Source: Streptomyces griseocarneus (GTDB taxonomy: Bacteria; Actinomycetota; Actinomycetes; Streptomycetales; Streptomycetaceae). From it: a DNA stretch of 64,000 nt. The stretch is from NCBI RefSeq assembly GCF_014655595.1, contig NZ_BNBL01000001.1, forward strand, positions 1-64,000, written 5' to 3'. The stretch's first letter is position 1. Every line of letters starts with the position of its first letter. Made by a program: the position numbers and the translations under genes. This document shows positions 30,019 through 38,971 of the stretch, piece after piece. Below the pieces are notes generated by a model. The model did not search any database, was not told where the DNA came from, and worked only from the letters and a program-made list of their open reading frames with translations.

Positions 30019-31803
30019 TCAACGATTGGCCGTAGCCTCACTGGTGGCTTCGTCGGGCGTCCCCTCGGCCACGCCCGGAGCACGCGCGGCCTCCCGCGCG
30101 CCGCCGCGCGCCGCGTCGGCGCACGCGTACAGCTCCGCGGGCCGGACCCCTTCCAGCGCGGCCACCAGGTGACCGTCCGGCCGCACCACCAGGACCGTGT
30201 GCGCGGCCGCGCCCGGATAGCCCTCGGCGACCAGCAGTTCCGCCCGCATCGGCAGCGCCGAGACGGCGGCCGCCAGCCGGGGCATCAGGCCGGCGCCCAG
30301 CCAGTGCCGCCGCTCCCACACTCCCGTGCCGGGCGCGACGAGCACCACCAGCAGATCCCCGCCCAGCCGGTCCCGCAGCCACACCTCCGAACCGTCCGGT
30401 GCCGTCACCGGAACGTCGGTCACCGGCGCCCCCACGTCCGTGCCCACCAGCACCGAGCTGGCCGGCGGGGCGGCGGGAAGCAGGGGCGTACGGGCGTACA
30501 CCGGCGGCGCGGCCTGCGTCCCGCGCCCCAGGTGGCCATCGGTCAGCAGCGTGTCGTGACCGCGTACGGCGCCCGGCACGACCGTGCGCCGTACGGAGTG
30601 CCATCCGCCCTCGGCGCGCACCGCGGGCAGCGCGCGGTCGGCGGCGCGCAGCCGCTCCGCCACCGCGCCCCGGCGCTCGGCCTGATAGCTGTCGAGCAGC
30701 GCGTCCGAGGCGCCGTGGTGCCAGGCCAGCGCCAGCTTCCAGGCGAGGTTCTCGGCGTCCCGCAGCCCCTCGTCGAGCCCCTGGGCGCCCAGCGCCCCCA
30801 GCAGGTGCGCGGCGTCCCCGGCCAGGAAGGCGCGCCCGCTGCGCCAGCGGCGCGCGAGGCGGTGGTGCACGGCGTGCACGCCGGTGTCCAGCAGGTCGTA
30901 CGCCGGTACCTCCCCGCACCACACCGACAGCGCGTCGCGGACGTGCTCGAGCAGCGCGTCGGGGGTCACCAGGCCGCCGTCCGGCGGCAGCAGCCAGTCC
31001 AGCCGCCACACTCCGTCCGGCAGCGGACGGGCCGTCACCTCGCGGCCGCGCGGCGGCGAGCGGTGCAGCACGGCCTCGCCCGGCCAGGGCAGCTCGACCC
31101 GGAGCGCGGCGACCGCGTGCCGCTCGACGGCCGTACGGCCCGGGAAGCGCGCGCCCAGCAGCTTGCGCACGACGGAGCGGGCGCCGTCGCAGCCGATCAC
31201 ATAACTGGCCCGCCAGACGGTGCCGTTGTCGCCGCGGGTGTGCACGGTGACGCCGGAGGAATCCTGCTTGACGATGGTCAGCCGGCTGTCGCGGACGATC
31301 CGCACGTCGGCCTCCTTGGCCAGCGCGGCGCACAGCTCCCGCGTCAGCGCGTGCTGGGGCAGGTGCAGCGGAGACGGTTCTGCCGCGCCTCCCGTGGTCG
31401 CGTCGTCCCCTGACGCCCCGGCCGCCCCGTCCTCACCGGCCGCCTCGAACATCTCGAGCTCACCGGGCTCCCTGGACTCCCCGGCCTCCTCGTAGCCCTC
31501 GGGCTCACCGGAGTTCACCACTCCACCCGGAGCCGCGAACGACACCCGCGTCACCACCGACCGCCGGCGCATCGTGCGCCACGCCGACCAGCGGGCACCC
31601 TCCGGCGTGGCGCACCCCAGCCGGTCCAGCAGCGCGGCGGTCTCCGGCCGCAGCACGGCGGTCCGGGCCAGGCGCCCGTCCTCCTGGCCCAGGGCCTCGG
31701 CGGGCGACTCGTCCAGCACCGTGACGGGCACCTCGTACCGGGCCAGGGCCAGGGCCAGCGTGAGCCCGACCGGCCCGGCCCCGACGACGATCACCGGGTC
31801 CAC
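30019..31803 (-). CDS. FAD-dependent aromatic-type monooxygenase
   Basis: The 594-residue flavoprotein belongs to the PheA/TfdB (group A) hydroxylase family. It has a GxGxxG FAD motif at the N-terminus (VIVVGAGPVGLTLALALARYE, read in part), the DG motif VIGCDGARSVVRK, and a GD motif FLAGDAAHLLGALGAQGLDEGLRDAENLAWKLA given by its key residues Gly-Asp-Ala-Ala-His. A C-terminal thioredoxin-fold-like region follows. An unusual acidic Glu/Gly/Ala insert (about residues 100-145) interrupts the FAD domain. GTG 31803 has GGGGAG seven bases upstream; the frame extends further but lacks a site. The substrate is unknown. It stands alone between cdo and gluD. Confidence 0.85.
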   Translation of the reverse strand: MDPVIVVGAGPVGLTLALALARYEVPVTVLDESPAEALGQEDGRLARTAVLRPETAALLDRLGCATPEGARWSAWRTMRRRSVVTRVSFAAPGGVVNSGEPEGYEEAGESREPGELEMFEAAGEDGAAGASGDDATTGGAAEPSPLHLPQHALTRELCAALAKEADVRIVRDSRLTIVKQDSSGVTVHTRGDNGTVWRASYVIGCDGARSVVRKLLGARFPGRTAVERHAVAALRVELPWPGEAVLHRSPPRGREVTARPLPDGVWRLDWLLPPDGGLVTPDALLEHVRDALSVWCGEVPAYDLLDTGVHAVHHRLARRWRSGRAFLAGDAAHLLGALGAQGLDEGLRDAENLAWKLALAWHHGASDALLDSYQAERRGAVAERLRAADRALPAVRAEGGWHSVRRTVVPGAVRGHDTLLTDGHLGRGTQAAPPVYARTPLLPAAPPASSVLVGTDVGAPVTDVPVTAPDGSEVWLRDRLGGDLLVVLVAPGTGVWERRHWLGAGLMPRLAAAVSALPMRAELLVAEGYPGAAAHTVLVVRPDGHLVAALEGVRPAELYACADAARGGAREAARAPGVAEGTPDEATSEATANR

Positions 31804-31910
31804 GGCACAGCTCCCCGAGCCCTGGTACGGACGGTGACCTGACCGTGTGCGTGGTGCGTACGGGACGTACGGGGACTGGCAGGGGGAAATCGGTGCGCGA
31901 TCACAGAACG

Positions 31911-31940
31911 TATGCAACCCATTGCCGCTGCTTGCGTCAA
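31911..31940 (-). promoter_or_regulatory. Candidate promoter of the monooxygenase gene
   Basis: On the minus strand TTGACG (31940-31935) and TGCATA (31916-31911) form a -35/-10 pair with 18-base spacing, about 110 bases upstream of the GTG. The surrounding 262-base gap to gluD shows no other feature that I can support. Confidence 0.4.
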
Positions 31941-32065
31941 GCGATCAGGGGCCTCGCCACGGCGCGCCGGACGCGTGCGCCCCGCCGGCCCGGGCGGGCC
32001 GACGGGGCATCAGCTGTGCGTTCCGCGCCGGGAGTCGGTTCCGGCGCGCCGGAGCCGCCCGGGGT

Positions 32066-32935
32066 TCACCCGTGGGCGCTGTCGCCCGTGAGCGCCGGGT
32101 CGTCGGCGGGCATCGCCGGCGGCGCGCCCTTGCGGGAGCGCTGTGTGCGCCGTTCGACCCAGGTGGCGACGGACGACAACGCCAGGCACAGCAGGATGTA
32201 GATCGAGCCGAAGACGATCACCATCGGGATGAAGGCGTAGACGCCGTTCACGGGCGGGGTCTGCTGTGCGAAGGCGCGGCCGACGAACAGCAGCTCCTCG
32301 TACAGGATGATGAAGCCGAGGGAGGTGTCCTTCAGGGTCACCACCAGCTGGCTGATGATCGACGGCAGCATCGAGCGGACGGCCTGCGGGACGAGGACGC
32401 TCGCCATCACCTGCGTCTTGCGCAGCCCGATCGCGTAGGCGGCCTCGCTCTGCCCCTTGGGCACGGCGTTGATGCCCGACCGGAAGATCTCCGCCTGCAC
32501 CGAGCCGTTGTAGAGCACCAGCCCGATGATCAGCGCCCACATCGGGTCCGCCGTGAACACCGCCGCGTACAGCAGGAAGATCATGATGAGCAGCGGCATG
32601 GCCCGGAAGAACTCCACGACCACCGTGGCCGCCCAGCGGACGGGCTTGTGGTCCGACAGCCGGGCGGCTGCCAGCAGCGCGCCCAGCGCCAGTGAGAGCA
32701 CCGCGGCGATCGCGAAGGTCTTGAGCGTGGTCAGCAGGCCGTCGACGATGCGCTGCTGGGTCTCGGCGTACTCGTAGTCGTCCCACAGCCCGGCCTGGAA
32801 CTGCCCGGTGTCGTCCAGCCGGTAGAGGATGAAGCCGATCAGGGCGACGAGGGCGACCGTGGCGAGAGCGCCGTAGAGGCGGTTGCGGACCCGGGCCCTG
32901 GGCCCCGGGACGTCGTACAGGACGCTGCCGCTCAT
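32066..32935 (-). CDS. gluD: Glutamate-type ABC transporter permease GluD
   Basis: The 289-residue polar amino acid permease has a hydrophobic N-terminal helix, then about five further membrane segments. The EAA-type loop to the ATPase is VLYNGSVQAEIFRSGINAVPKGQSEAAYAIGL (read in part), and FFRAMPLLIMIFLLYAA is a family block. A short basic C-terminal tail follows. ATG overlaps the gluC TGA by four bases. It is the last gene of a four-gene minus-strand operon (A-B-C-D) matching gluABCD of corynebacteria and streptomycetes. Confidence 0.9.
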   Translation of the reverse strand: MSGSVLYDVPGPRARVRNRLYGALATVALVALIGFILYRLDDTGQFQAGLWDDYEYAETQQRIVDGLLTTLKTFAIAAVLSLALGALLAAARLSDHKPVRWAATVVVEFFRAMPLLIMIFLLYAAVFTADPMWALIIGLVLYNGSVQAEIFRSGINAVPKGQSEAAYAIGLRKTQVMASVLVPQAVRSMLPSIISQLVVTLKDTSLGFIILYEELLFVGRAFAQQTPPVNGVYAFIPMVIVFGSIYILLCLALSSVATWVERRTQRSRKGAPPAMPADDPALTGDSAHG

Positions 32936-33582
32936 CGGGCCACCGCCAGCCGGTTCTCCAGCAGCCGGAAGAGGCCGCTGATCGTGAATGTGATGATGAT
33001 GTAGCAGATCGCGATCCACAGGAAGATCACGTAAATGTTGTAGCCCGACGCCGCGTTGAGCGTCTTCTGCACCGAGCCGAGCTCGGTGACGTTGAAGCCC
33101 GACGCGATCGCCGTGTTCTTGGCGAGGGCGATCAGCAGGCTGCCGATGGGCGGGATCGCCGTCCGGGCTGCCTGCGGCAGCACGATCTGGCCGAGCGTCT
33201 GGCTGAAGGTCATCCCGATCGAGCGGGCGGCCTCCGCCTGTCCGACCGGGACCGTGTTGATGCCGGACCTGATGGCCTCGCAGATGAACGCCGAGGTGTA
33301 GCACCCCAGGGCCATCACCGCGAGCCAGAAGGAGTCCCAGCCCTTCAGGCCGAGCGCGGGCAGCCCCAGGGTGACCGCGAGGAAGAGCAGCACCAGCGGG
33401 GTGTTGCGCAGCAGCGTCACCCACGCCGAGCCGAATATTCGCAGCGCGGGCACCGGAGAGACGCGGAACGCCGCGATCAGGGTGCCCAGCACCAGGGCGA
33501 GCACTGCGCTGAGCGCCGTCAGCTCGACGGTGCCGAGGAAACCTTCGCGGAACATCGCGAAGTTGTCCGACAGAACGTTCAC
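32932..33582 (-). CDS. gluC: Glutamate-type ABC transporter permease GluC
   Basis: The 216-residue permease has about five transmembrane helices and the conserved loop EAIRSGINTVPVGQAEAARSIGM that contacts the ATPase. VTLLRNTPLVLLFLAVTLGLP is the family N-terminal block. The GTG start has GGAGAAG upstream. It pairs with GluD as a heterodimer in the family and is translationally coupled to it (ATGA). It follows the binding protein gene gluB by about 50 bases. Confidence 0.9.
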   Translation of the reverse strand: MNVLSDNFAMFREGFLGTVELTALSAVLALVLGTLIAAFRVSPVPALRIFGSAWVTLLRNTPLVLLFLAVTLGLPALGLKGWDSFWLAVMALGCYTSAFICEAIRSGINTVPVGQAEAARSIGMTFSQTLGQIVLPQAARTAIPPIGSLLIALAKNTAIASGFNVTELGSVQKTLNAASGYNIYVIFLWIAICYIIITFTISGLFRLLENRLAVAR

Positions 33583-33631
33583 GTCACTTCTCCGGGTATC
33601 GCGTGGCGGTCATCCGGCACCGATCGCCGGG

Positions 33632-34552
33632 TCAGTAACGCTCGACGGCGGGCGGGTTGGGAGCGGCCGCTCCGGACTTGCCCAGCGTGGCGTCGTACGC
33701 CTTCTTCCAGTCGCCGTTCTTCACGTGGGCCTCGAGCGCCTTGTTGACCGCCTCGCGCAGCGCCGTGTCCTCCTTCTTCAGGCCGACGCCGTACGGCTCC
33801 TTGGAGAAGGTGTTGCCGACGACCTTCAGGGCGCCCTTGTTCTCGGCCGCGTAGCCCTTGAGGATCGAGTCGTCCGTGGTGACCGCGTCGATGGAGCCGT
33901 TGACCAGGTCCTGCACGCAGAGCTGGTAGCCCTGCTGCGCCTTGGCCTCGGCGACGCCGTACTTCTCCTCCTTGATCCGCTTGAGCGGGGTGGAGCCGGT
34001 CGCCGAGCAGACCTTCTTGCCCTTGAGGTCGTCGGGGCCCTTGATGGAGCTGTCGGCCTTGACCAGCAGGTCCTGGCCGGCGATGTAGTAGGGGCCGCCG
34101 AAGCCGACCTGCTTCTTGCGCTCGTCGTTGATCGTGTACGTGCCGACGTACAGGTCCACGCCGCCGCTGGCGATCTGCGTCTCGCGCGCCTCGGTGGGAA
34201 CGGTCACGAACTTGATGTGGTCCTCGTCGAAGCCGAGGTCGGCCGCGATCATGCGGGCGATCTCGACGTCGAAACCGGAACGCTTCTTGGTGCCGGGGTT
34301 CTCGTAGCCGAGGCCGGGCTGGTCCGCCTTGGTGCCGATCGTGATCGTCTTGCCCTTGACCTTCGCGAAGACCGGGGAGTCCTTGACGTCGGCCGACGTG
34401 TTGACCTTGTACGTCAGCCCCGACGGCGCGGAGGCGCCGTCGGAGGCCTTGTCACCCTTGTCGTCGGGGCTGCCCGACTTGCCGCAGGCGGTCGCGGTCG
34501 CGGCGAGCGCCAGCACCACGGCGGCCGCTGCGGCGGTGTTGCGGAGCTTCAT
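33632..34552 (-). CDS. gluB: Glutamate-binding lipoprotein GluB
   Basis: The 306-residue solute-binding lipoprotein has a signal peptide ending ATATAC, with lipid-modified Cys23. After a Gly/Ser/Asp-rich spacer comes the SBP_bac_3 domain, with RSGFDVEIARMIAADLG, VPTEARETQIASGGVDLYVGTYT and the late block GNTFSKEPYGVGLKKED. The ATG giving MKLRNTAAAA is chosen because AAAGGA lies eight bases upstream; an ATG three codons earlier overlaps that site. The protein would capture glutamate or related amino acids outside the membrane for GluACD. Substrate specificity is inferred from operon similarity. Confidence 0.9.
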   Translation of the reverse strand: MKLRNTAAAAAVVLALAATATACGKSGSPDDKGDKASDGASAPSGLTYKVNTSADVKDSPVFAKVKGKTITIGTKADQPGLGYENPGTKKRSGFDVEIARMIAADLGFDEDHIKFVTVPTEARETQIASGGVDLYVGTYTINDERKKQVGFGGPYYIAGQDLLVKADSSIKGPDDLKGKKVCSATGSTPLKRIKEEKYGVAEAKAQQGYQLCVQDLVNGSIDAVTTDDSILKGYAAENKGALKVVGNTFSKEPYGVGLKKEDTALREAVNKALEAHVKNGDWKKAYDATLGKSGAAAPNPPAVERY

Positions 34553-34705
34553 GAAGAACATCCTTTGCGTCTGCGGGGCGTTGGCGTCGGTTGCCGGTGC
34601 GACAACGGTGGGGGGAGAGGTTTGAAGGGAACCCGCCCGTAAACGGTGCGCGGTTCGCGGCGACGGCCGGACGCGGCGGTGCGCCGGTGGGGAAGAAGCG
34701 ACGGT

Positions 34706-35482
34706 TCAGTGATGCAGGATCTTCGACAGGAAGTCCTTGGCCCGGTCGCTGCGGGGGTTGCTGAAGAACTGGTCCGGCCGCGCCTCCTCGACGATGCGGC
34801 CGTCCGCCATGAAGACCACGCGGTTGGCGGCGGAGCGGGCGAAGCCCATCTCATGGGTGACGACGACCATCGTCATGCCGTCCCGGGCGAGCTGCTGCAT
34901 GACCTCCAGCACCTCATTGATCATCTCCGGGTCCAGCGCCGAGGTCGGCTCGTCGAAGAGCATCACCTTCGGGTCCATCGCCAGCGCGCGGGCGATCGCC
35001 ACCCGCTGCTGCTGACCGCCGGACAGCTGCGCGGGGTACTTGTCCGCCTGCGCGCCCACCCCCACCCGGTCGAGCAGCGTCCGGGCCTTCTCCTCGGCCT
35101 CCTTGCGGGCCTTCTTGCGGACCTTGACCTGTCCCAGCGTCACGTTCTCCAGCACGGTCTTGTGCGCGAAGAGGTTGAACGACTGGAAGACCATGCCGAC
35201 GTCCGAGCGCAGCCGCGCCAGCTCCCTGCCCTCCTGGGGCAGCGGCTTGCCGTCGATGGTGATCGAGCCGGAGTCCGTGGTCTCCAGCCGGTTGATCGTG
35301 CGGCACAACGTGGACTTTCCGGACCCCGACGGCCCGATGACGACCACGACCTCGCCACGCGCGATGGTCAGGTCGATGTCCTGGAGCACATGCAGCGCGC
35401 CGAAGTGCTTGTTGACCTTGCTCAGGACGACCAGTGCGTCCGCGGCGGGTGCCGCGTCCTTGGTCACCGATATCTCGCTCAT
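34706..35482 (-). CDS. gluA: Glutamate-type ABC transporter ATP-binding protein GluA
   Basis: The 258-residue ATPase has Walker [10 protein letters not shown] at residues 50-58, the Q-loop FQSFNLF, signature [15 protein letters not shown], Walker [14 protein letters not shown] and the H-loop histidine in [10 protein letters not shown]. This matches polar amino acid importers of the GlnQ/GluA group. ATG has AGGA about seven bases upstream. It is the first gene of the operon; the promoter should lie in the 258-base region shared with the divergent two-component genes at 35741. Confidence 0.92.
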   Translation of the reverse strand: MSEISVTKDAAPAADALVVLSKVNKHFGALHVLQDIDLTIARGEVVVVIGPSGSGKSTLCRTINRLETTDSGSITIDGKPLPQEGRELARLRSDVGMVFQSFNLFAHKTVLENVTLGQVKVRKKARKEAEEKARTLLDRVGVGAQADKYPAQLSGGQQQRVAIARALAMDPKVMLFDEPTSALDPEMINEVLEVMQQLARDGMTMVVVTHEMGFARSAANRVVFMADGRIVEEARPDQFFSNPRSDRAKDFLSKILHH

Positions 35483-35740
35483 CGGCGTTCCTCGCTCCGT
35501 CCTCCTCGGTTGGGGTGGACCCTAATGAGCGGCAACGAGCAGCGTCATTACATCTGAGCTGAAATTGAGCATAACGATCCGGCCTCAAACGGACACTGAG
35601 CGTCAACAGGACACCCGGGGGCGTACGGGCGTACCGGCTGCATAACAGAAGCCCCCGCGAGGGCAGGAACCCCTTGACGCAGCGGCCATCCATCGGCGTG
35701 GATGCGGTGTTGCCGCACCACAGCCGCCCGGAGGGGGCCC

Positions 35741-36439
35741 ATGAGACTGCTGCTCGTGGAGGACGACGACCACGTCGCCGCCGCCCTGTCCGCCGTACTG
35801 GCCCGGCACGGCTTCGAGGTGACCCACGTGCGCAGCGGAGAGGACGCCCTGCAGGCGCTCCTGCCGGGCGGTGGCGTGCCCTTCGGCGTCGTCCTGCTCG
35901 ACCTGGGGCTGCCCGATCAGGACGGGTTCGAGGTCTGCGGCAAGATCCGCAAGCGCACGGCCACGCCCGTCATCATGGTGACCGCCCGCTCCGACACCCG
36001 CTCGAAGATCCACGGGCTGAACCTCGGCGCCGACGACTACGTGGTCAAGCCGTACGACACCGGCGAGCTGCTCGCCCGCATCCACGCCGTCGCCCGGCGC
36101 ACCCCGGCCGCCGAAGCCGGCCGGCCGCCCGAGCCCGGCGGCCCGGAGGCCCTGAGGCTGGGCCCCCTGACCATCGAGCTCCCCAACCGCCGCGTCTTCG
36201 TGGACGGCGCCACCGTCCCGCTCACCCGCAAGGAGTTCGACCTGCTGGCGCTGCTCGCCCAGCGGCCCGGCGTCGTCTTCCGCCGCGAACAGATCATCAG
36301 CGAGGTCTGGCGCACCAGCTGGGAGGGGACCGGGCGCACCCTCGAGGTGCACGTCGCCTCGCTCCGCTCCAAGCTGCGGATGCCCGCCCTCATCGAGACG
36401 GTCCGGGGCGTCGGCTACAAGATCGTCGTCCCGGCGTAG
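35741..36439 (+). CDS. OmpR-family response regulator
   Basis: The 232-residue regulator has a receiver with acidic pocket EDDD (residues 7-10), phospho-acceptor Asp54 in VLLDLGLPDQDG and Lys in YVVKPYD. A winged-helix effector domain (about 135-230) carries FDLLALLAQRPGVVFRREQI and GTGRTLEVHVASLRSKL. The ATG with GGAGGGGG upstream is chosen over an in-frame ATG 13 codons earlier. Its kinase follows after 12 bases. Targets are unknown; the divergent gluABCD operon is a candidate only by position. Confidence 0.9.
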   Translation: MRLLLVEDDDHVAAALSAVLARHGFEVTHVRSGEDALQALLPGGGVPFGVVLLDLGLPDQDGFEVCGKIRKRTATPVIMVTARSDTRSKIHGLNLGADDYVVKPYDTGELLARIHAVARRTPAAEAGRPPEPGGPEALRLGPLTIELPNRRVFVDGATVPLTRKEFDLLALLAQRPGVVFRREQIISEVWRTSWEGTGRTLEVHVASLRSKLRMPALIETVRGVGYKIVVPA

Positions 36440-36451
36440 GCACGCGAGACC

Positions 36452-37861
36452 GTGCGCACCCGACTCCTTCCGCTGCTCATCGTCCTCATGGCGGGCGTGC
36501 TGCTGGCCCTCGGCTTCCCGCTCGCCGCCGGCTTGGCCGCCGTGCAGCAGCAGGGGGTGGTCATGGACCGCATCGACGACACCGCCCGCTTCGCCTCGCT
36601 CGCCCAGTACGTCCTGGCCACCCCGTCGCCCGGGCCGGCCGACGCCATGGACGAACGGCTCCTCGCGCTCCACTCGGAGCTCGGCCGCTACGAGGAGCTG
36701 TACGGGATCCGGGCCGGGGTCTTCTACCGCACCGGAGCGCCCATGGCCATCGCGCCCTCCAAGTGGGCCCTGCCGCTCGAGGGCGAGGTCCGGAAGGCCT
36801 TCCAGGAGGCGCTCGCCGGGCGCCGCAGCAGCGACCCCGGGCAGGTCTGGCCCTGGCGGCACAACAGGCTCACCGTCGCCTCGCCCGTCATCCGCGACGG
36901 GGACGTCGTCGCGGTGGTCGTCACCCACTCGCCCACCGGGCGGCTGCGCTCGAGGATCCTGCACGACTGGCTGCTGCTCGGGGCCGGGGAGACGGCGGCG
37001 ATGCTGGTGGCCGTGGCGGCCGCGTTCCGGCTCACCGGATGGGTGCTCAAGCCCGTGCGCACCCTCGACGCCGCCGCCCACGGCATCGCCACCGGGCGGA
37101 TGAACTCCCGCGTGGCGGCCGACAACGGCCCGCCGGAACTGCGCCGCCTGGCCCGCTCGTTCAACGAGATGGCCGACAACGTCGAGGAGGTCCTGGAGCA
37201 GCAGCGCGCGTTCGTCGCCGACGCCTCGCACCAGCTGCGCAACCCCCTCTCGGCCCTGCTGCTGCGCATCGACCTGATGGCCCTGGACCTCCCCGAGGGC
37301 CACGAGGAGATCCTCTCCGTGCGCGCCGAGGGCAAGCGGCTGGCCCGCGTCCTGGACGACCTGCTGGACCTGGCGCTGGCCGAGCACGCCGCGAGCGACA
37401 CCCAGCTCACCGACATAGCCGAGATCGTCACCGACCGGGTGGGCGCCTGGTCCCCGGTCGCGAGCCGCGAACGGGTCGCCCTGGCCTACAGCGGCCCCTC
37501 CGCGGTGACCGGCTGGGCGGACCCGATCGCCCTCTCCAGCGCCCTCGACGCCGTCGTGGACAACGCGCTGAAGTTCACGCCCGCCGGCGCCCGGGTCGAC
37601 GTCGGCGTCGCGGTCGTCGGCGACCGCGTCCACATCACGGTCGCGGACCACGGCCCCGGCCTGACCGAGGAGGAGCTCACCCGCATCGGCGACCGCTTCT
37701 GGCGCAGCGGCCGCCACCAGAACGTCTCCGGTTCGGGCCTCGGCCTGTCCATATCCCGCGCCCTCCTGGCGGCGGGCGACGCCACGCTCACCTACGCGCC
37801 GAACGAGCCGAAGGGGCTGCGGGCGACGATCGCGGTGCCGCGCCACGGCCAGGGCCACTGA
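36452..37861 (+). CDS. Sensor histidine kinase
   Basis: The 469-residue membrane kinase has an N-terminal helix (residues about 5-30), an extracellular sensor of about 140 residues and a second helix (about 170-195). A HAMP domain is followed by a HisKA box with the phospho-acceptor His in ADASHQLRNPLSALLLR. The ATPase has N-box DNALKFTPAG, G1 ADHGPGL and G2 GSGLGLSISRALL. The GTG start is 12 bases after the response regulator stop. The signal is not predictable from sequence. Confidence 0.9.
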   Translation: MRTRLLPLLIVLMAGVLLALGFPLAAGLAAVQQQGVVMDRIDDTARFASLAQYVLATPSPGPADAMDERLLALHSELGRYEELYGIRAGVFYRTGAPMAIAPSKWALPLEGEVRKAFQEALAGRRSSDPGQVWPWRHNRLTVASPVIRDGDVVAVVVTHSPTGRLRSRILHDWLLLGAGETAAMLVAVAAAFRLTGWVLKPVRTLDAAAHGIATGRMNSRVAADNGPPELRRLARSFNEMADNVEEVLEQQRAFVADASHQLRNPLSALLLRIDLMALDLPEGHEEILSVRAEGKRLARVLDDLLDLALAEHAASDTQLTDIAEIVTDRVGAWSPVASRERVALAYSGPSAVTGWADPIALSSALDAVVDNALKFTPAGARVDVGVAVVGDRVHITVADHGPGLTEEELTRIGDRFWRSGRHQNVSGSGLGLSISRALLAAGDATLTYAPNEPKGLRATIAVPRHGQGH

Positions 37862-37891
37862 AGGGGTCCGCCCCGTGACGGGGGACACGTT

Positions 37892-38893
37892 TCAGGGCTT
37901 GACCGAGACGTAATAGCGACGGGCCCCCTCGTGCAGCTGCAGCGGGTCCGTGAAGATCGCCGTGCGGAGGTCCACCTTCTGCGCGGCGTGCACCTTGGTG
38001 CCGATGCGGTCACGGCTCTTTATGACCGTGCGCGTGATGTTCTCGGTGAGCTCGGGGTCGGTCTCGTCCGTCGTGACGAGCAGATTGGCCACCGCGATCG
38101 TCTTCACGGCGTCCGTCGTGGCACCGAACTCCGGATAGGCGTCCGCCGGCATCATCGCCGCCCGGTAGAAGCGCGTCTGCCGCCCCTGCGCGAGCAGCGG
38201 CCCGATGAGGTCGCCGAGCTGGACCAGCCGCAGCGGCACCCGCTCGCCGAGGGTCTGGATCGCGTTGGTCGGCAGGCCCCCGGACCAGAAGAACGCGTCC
38301 AGCTCGCCCTTCTCCAGCAGCCCCGGCATCCGGTCGATGCCGACCCGCACCGCGGTGATGTCCCGGTCGAAGTCCAGACCGGCCGCCTTCAGCAGCCGCC
38401 GGGTGATCAGCTGCACCCCCGACGCGTCCGCGCCCACCCCCACCCGCATGCCCCTGAGGTTCCGCGTGGACCGCACCGGCGAGTCCTTGCGCACCACGAG
38501 CTGCATGTAGTCGTCGTACAGCCGGGCGCAGGCCCGCAGCCGCTCCGCGCCCGGCTGCCGCTCGTCGCCGTAGGTGCCCACCGCGTCGGCGGTGGCCAGG
38601 GTGAAGTCGGCCCTGCCGCTCGTGAGCTGCCGCAGGTTGTCGACCGAGCCCTCGCTGTTCCGCAGGCGCACCTCCAGGGCCGGCAGGTCCCGCGCCAGGT
38701 CCTCCTTCAGGAGATCGCCGTACTTGGCGTAGACGCCGGTGGGCACGCCCGTCGCCACCGAGATCCGGCCGCTCGGCGTGGGGGCCGCGTCCGGCGGCAG
38801 CAGCCACCACATCAGCAGCGCGAGCACGGCAGCGGCCACCACGCCCGTCTGGACGGCGCGGCGCCTGCCCGGGAGTGCGAGTCGTGGGGCCAT
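37892..38893 (-). CDS. TAXI-type TRAP solute-binding protein
   Basis: The 333-residue protein is anchored or exported by an N-terminal basic stretch and hydrophobic helix (residues about 15-32, [18 protein letters not shown]). The TAXI binding domain follows, with [46 protein letters not shown] (read in part), [23 protein letters not shown] and [19 protein letters not shown] proteins normally feed TRAP permeases, but no permease gene is nearby. It lies convergent to the histidine kinase gene, only 30 bases from its stop. It could be an accessory sensor for that kinase or serve a distant permease. The start site is not well defined. Confidence 0.8.
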   Translation of the reverse strand: MAPRLALPGRRRAVQTGVVAAAVLALLMWWLLPPDAAPTPSGRISVATGVPTGVYAKYGDLLKEDLARDLPALEVRLRNSEGSVDNLRQLTSGRADFTLATADAVGTYGDERQPGAERLRACARLYDDYMQLVVRKDSPVRSTRNLRGMRVGVGADASGVQLITRRLLKAAGLDFDRDITAVRVGIDRMPGLLEKGELDAFFWSGGLPTNAIQTLGERVPLRLVQLGDLIGPLLAQGRQTRFYRAAMMPADAYPEFGATTDAVKTIAVANLLVTTDETDPELTENITRTVIKSRDRIGTKVHAAQKVDLRTAIFTDPLQLHEGARRYYVSVKP

Positions 38894-38959
38894 GCGCGGA
38901 TACTGCCAGGCCGTCCCCCCGCGATCCAGGCTTCGGGAGGAGCTTCGCCGGGCACCGCC

Positions 38960-38965
38960 TACCCT
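38960..38965 (+). promoter_or_regulatory. Candidate -10 element for leaderless miaB
   Basis: TACCCT is separated from the miaB ATG by six bases (TGTTCC), with no ribosome binding site in between. The predicted transcript start coincides with the start codon. Confidence 0.5.
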
Positions 38966-38971
38966 TGTTCC

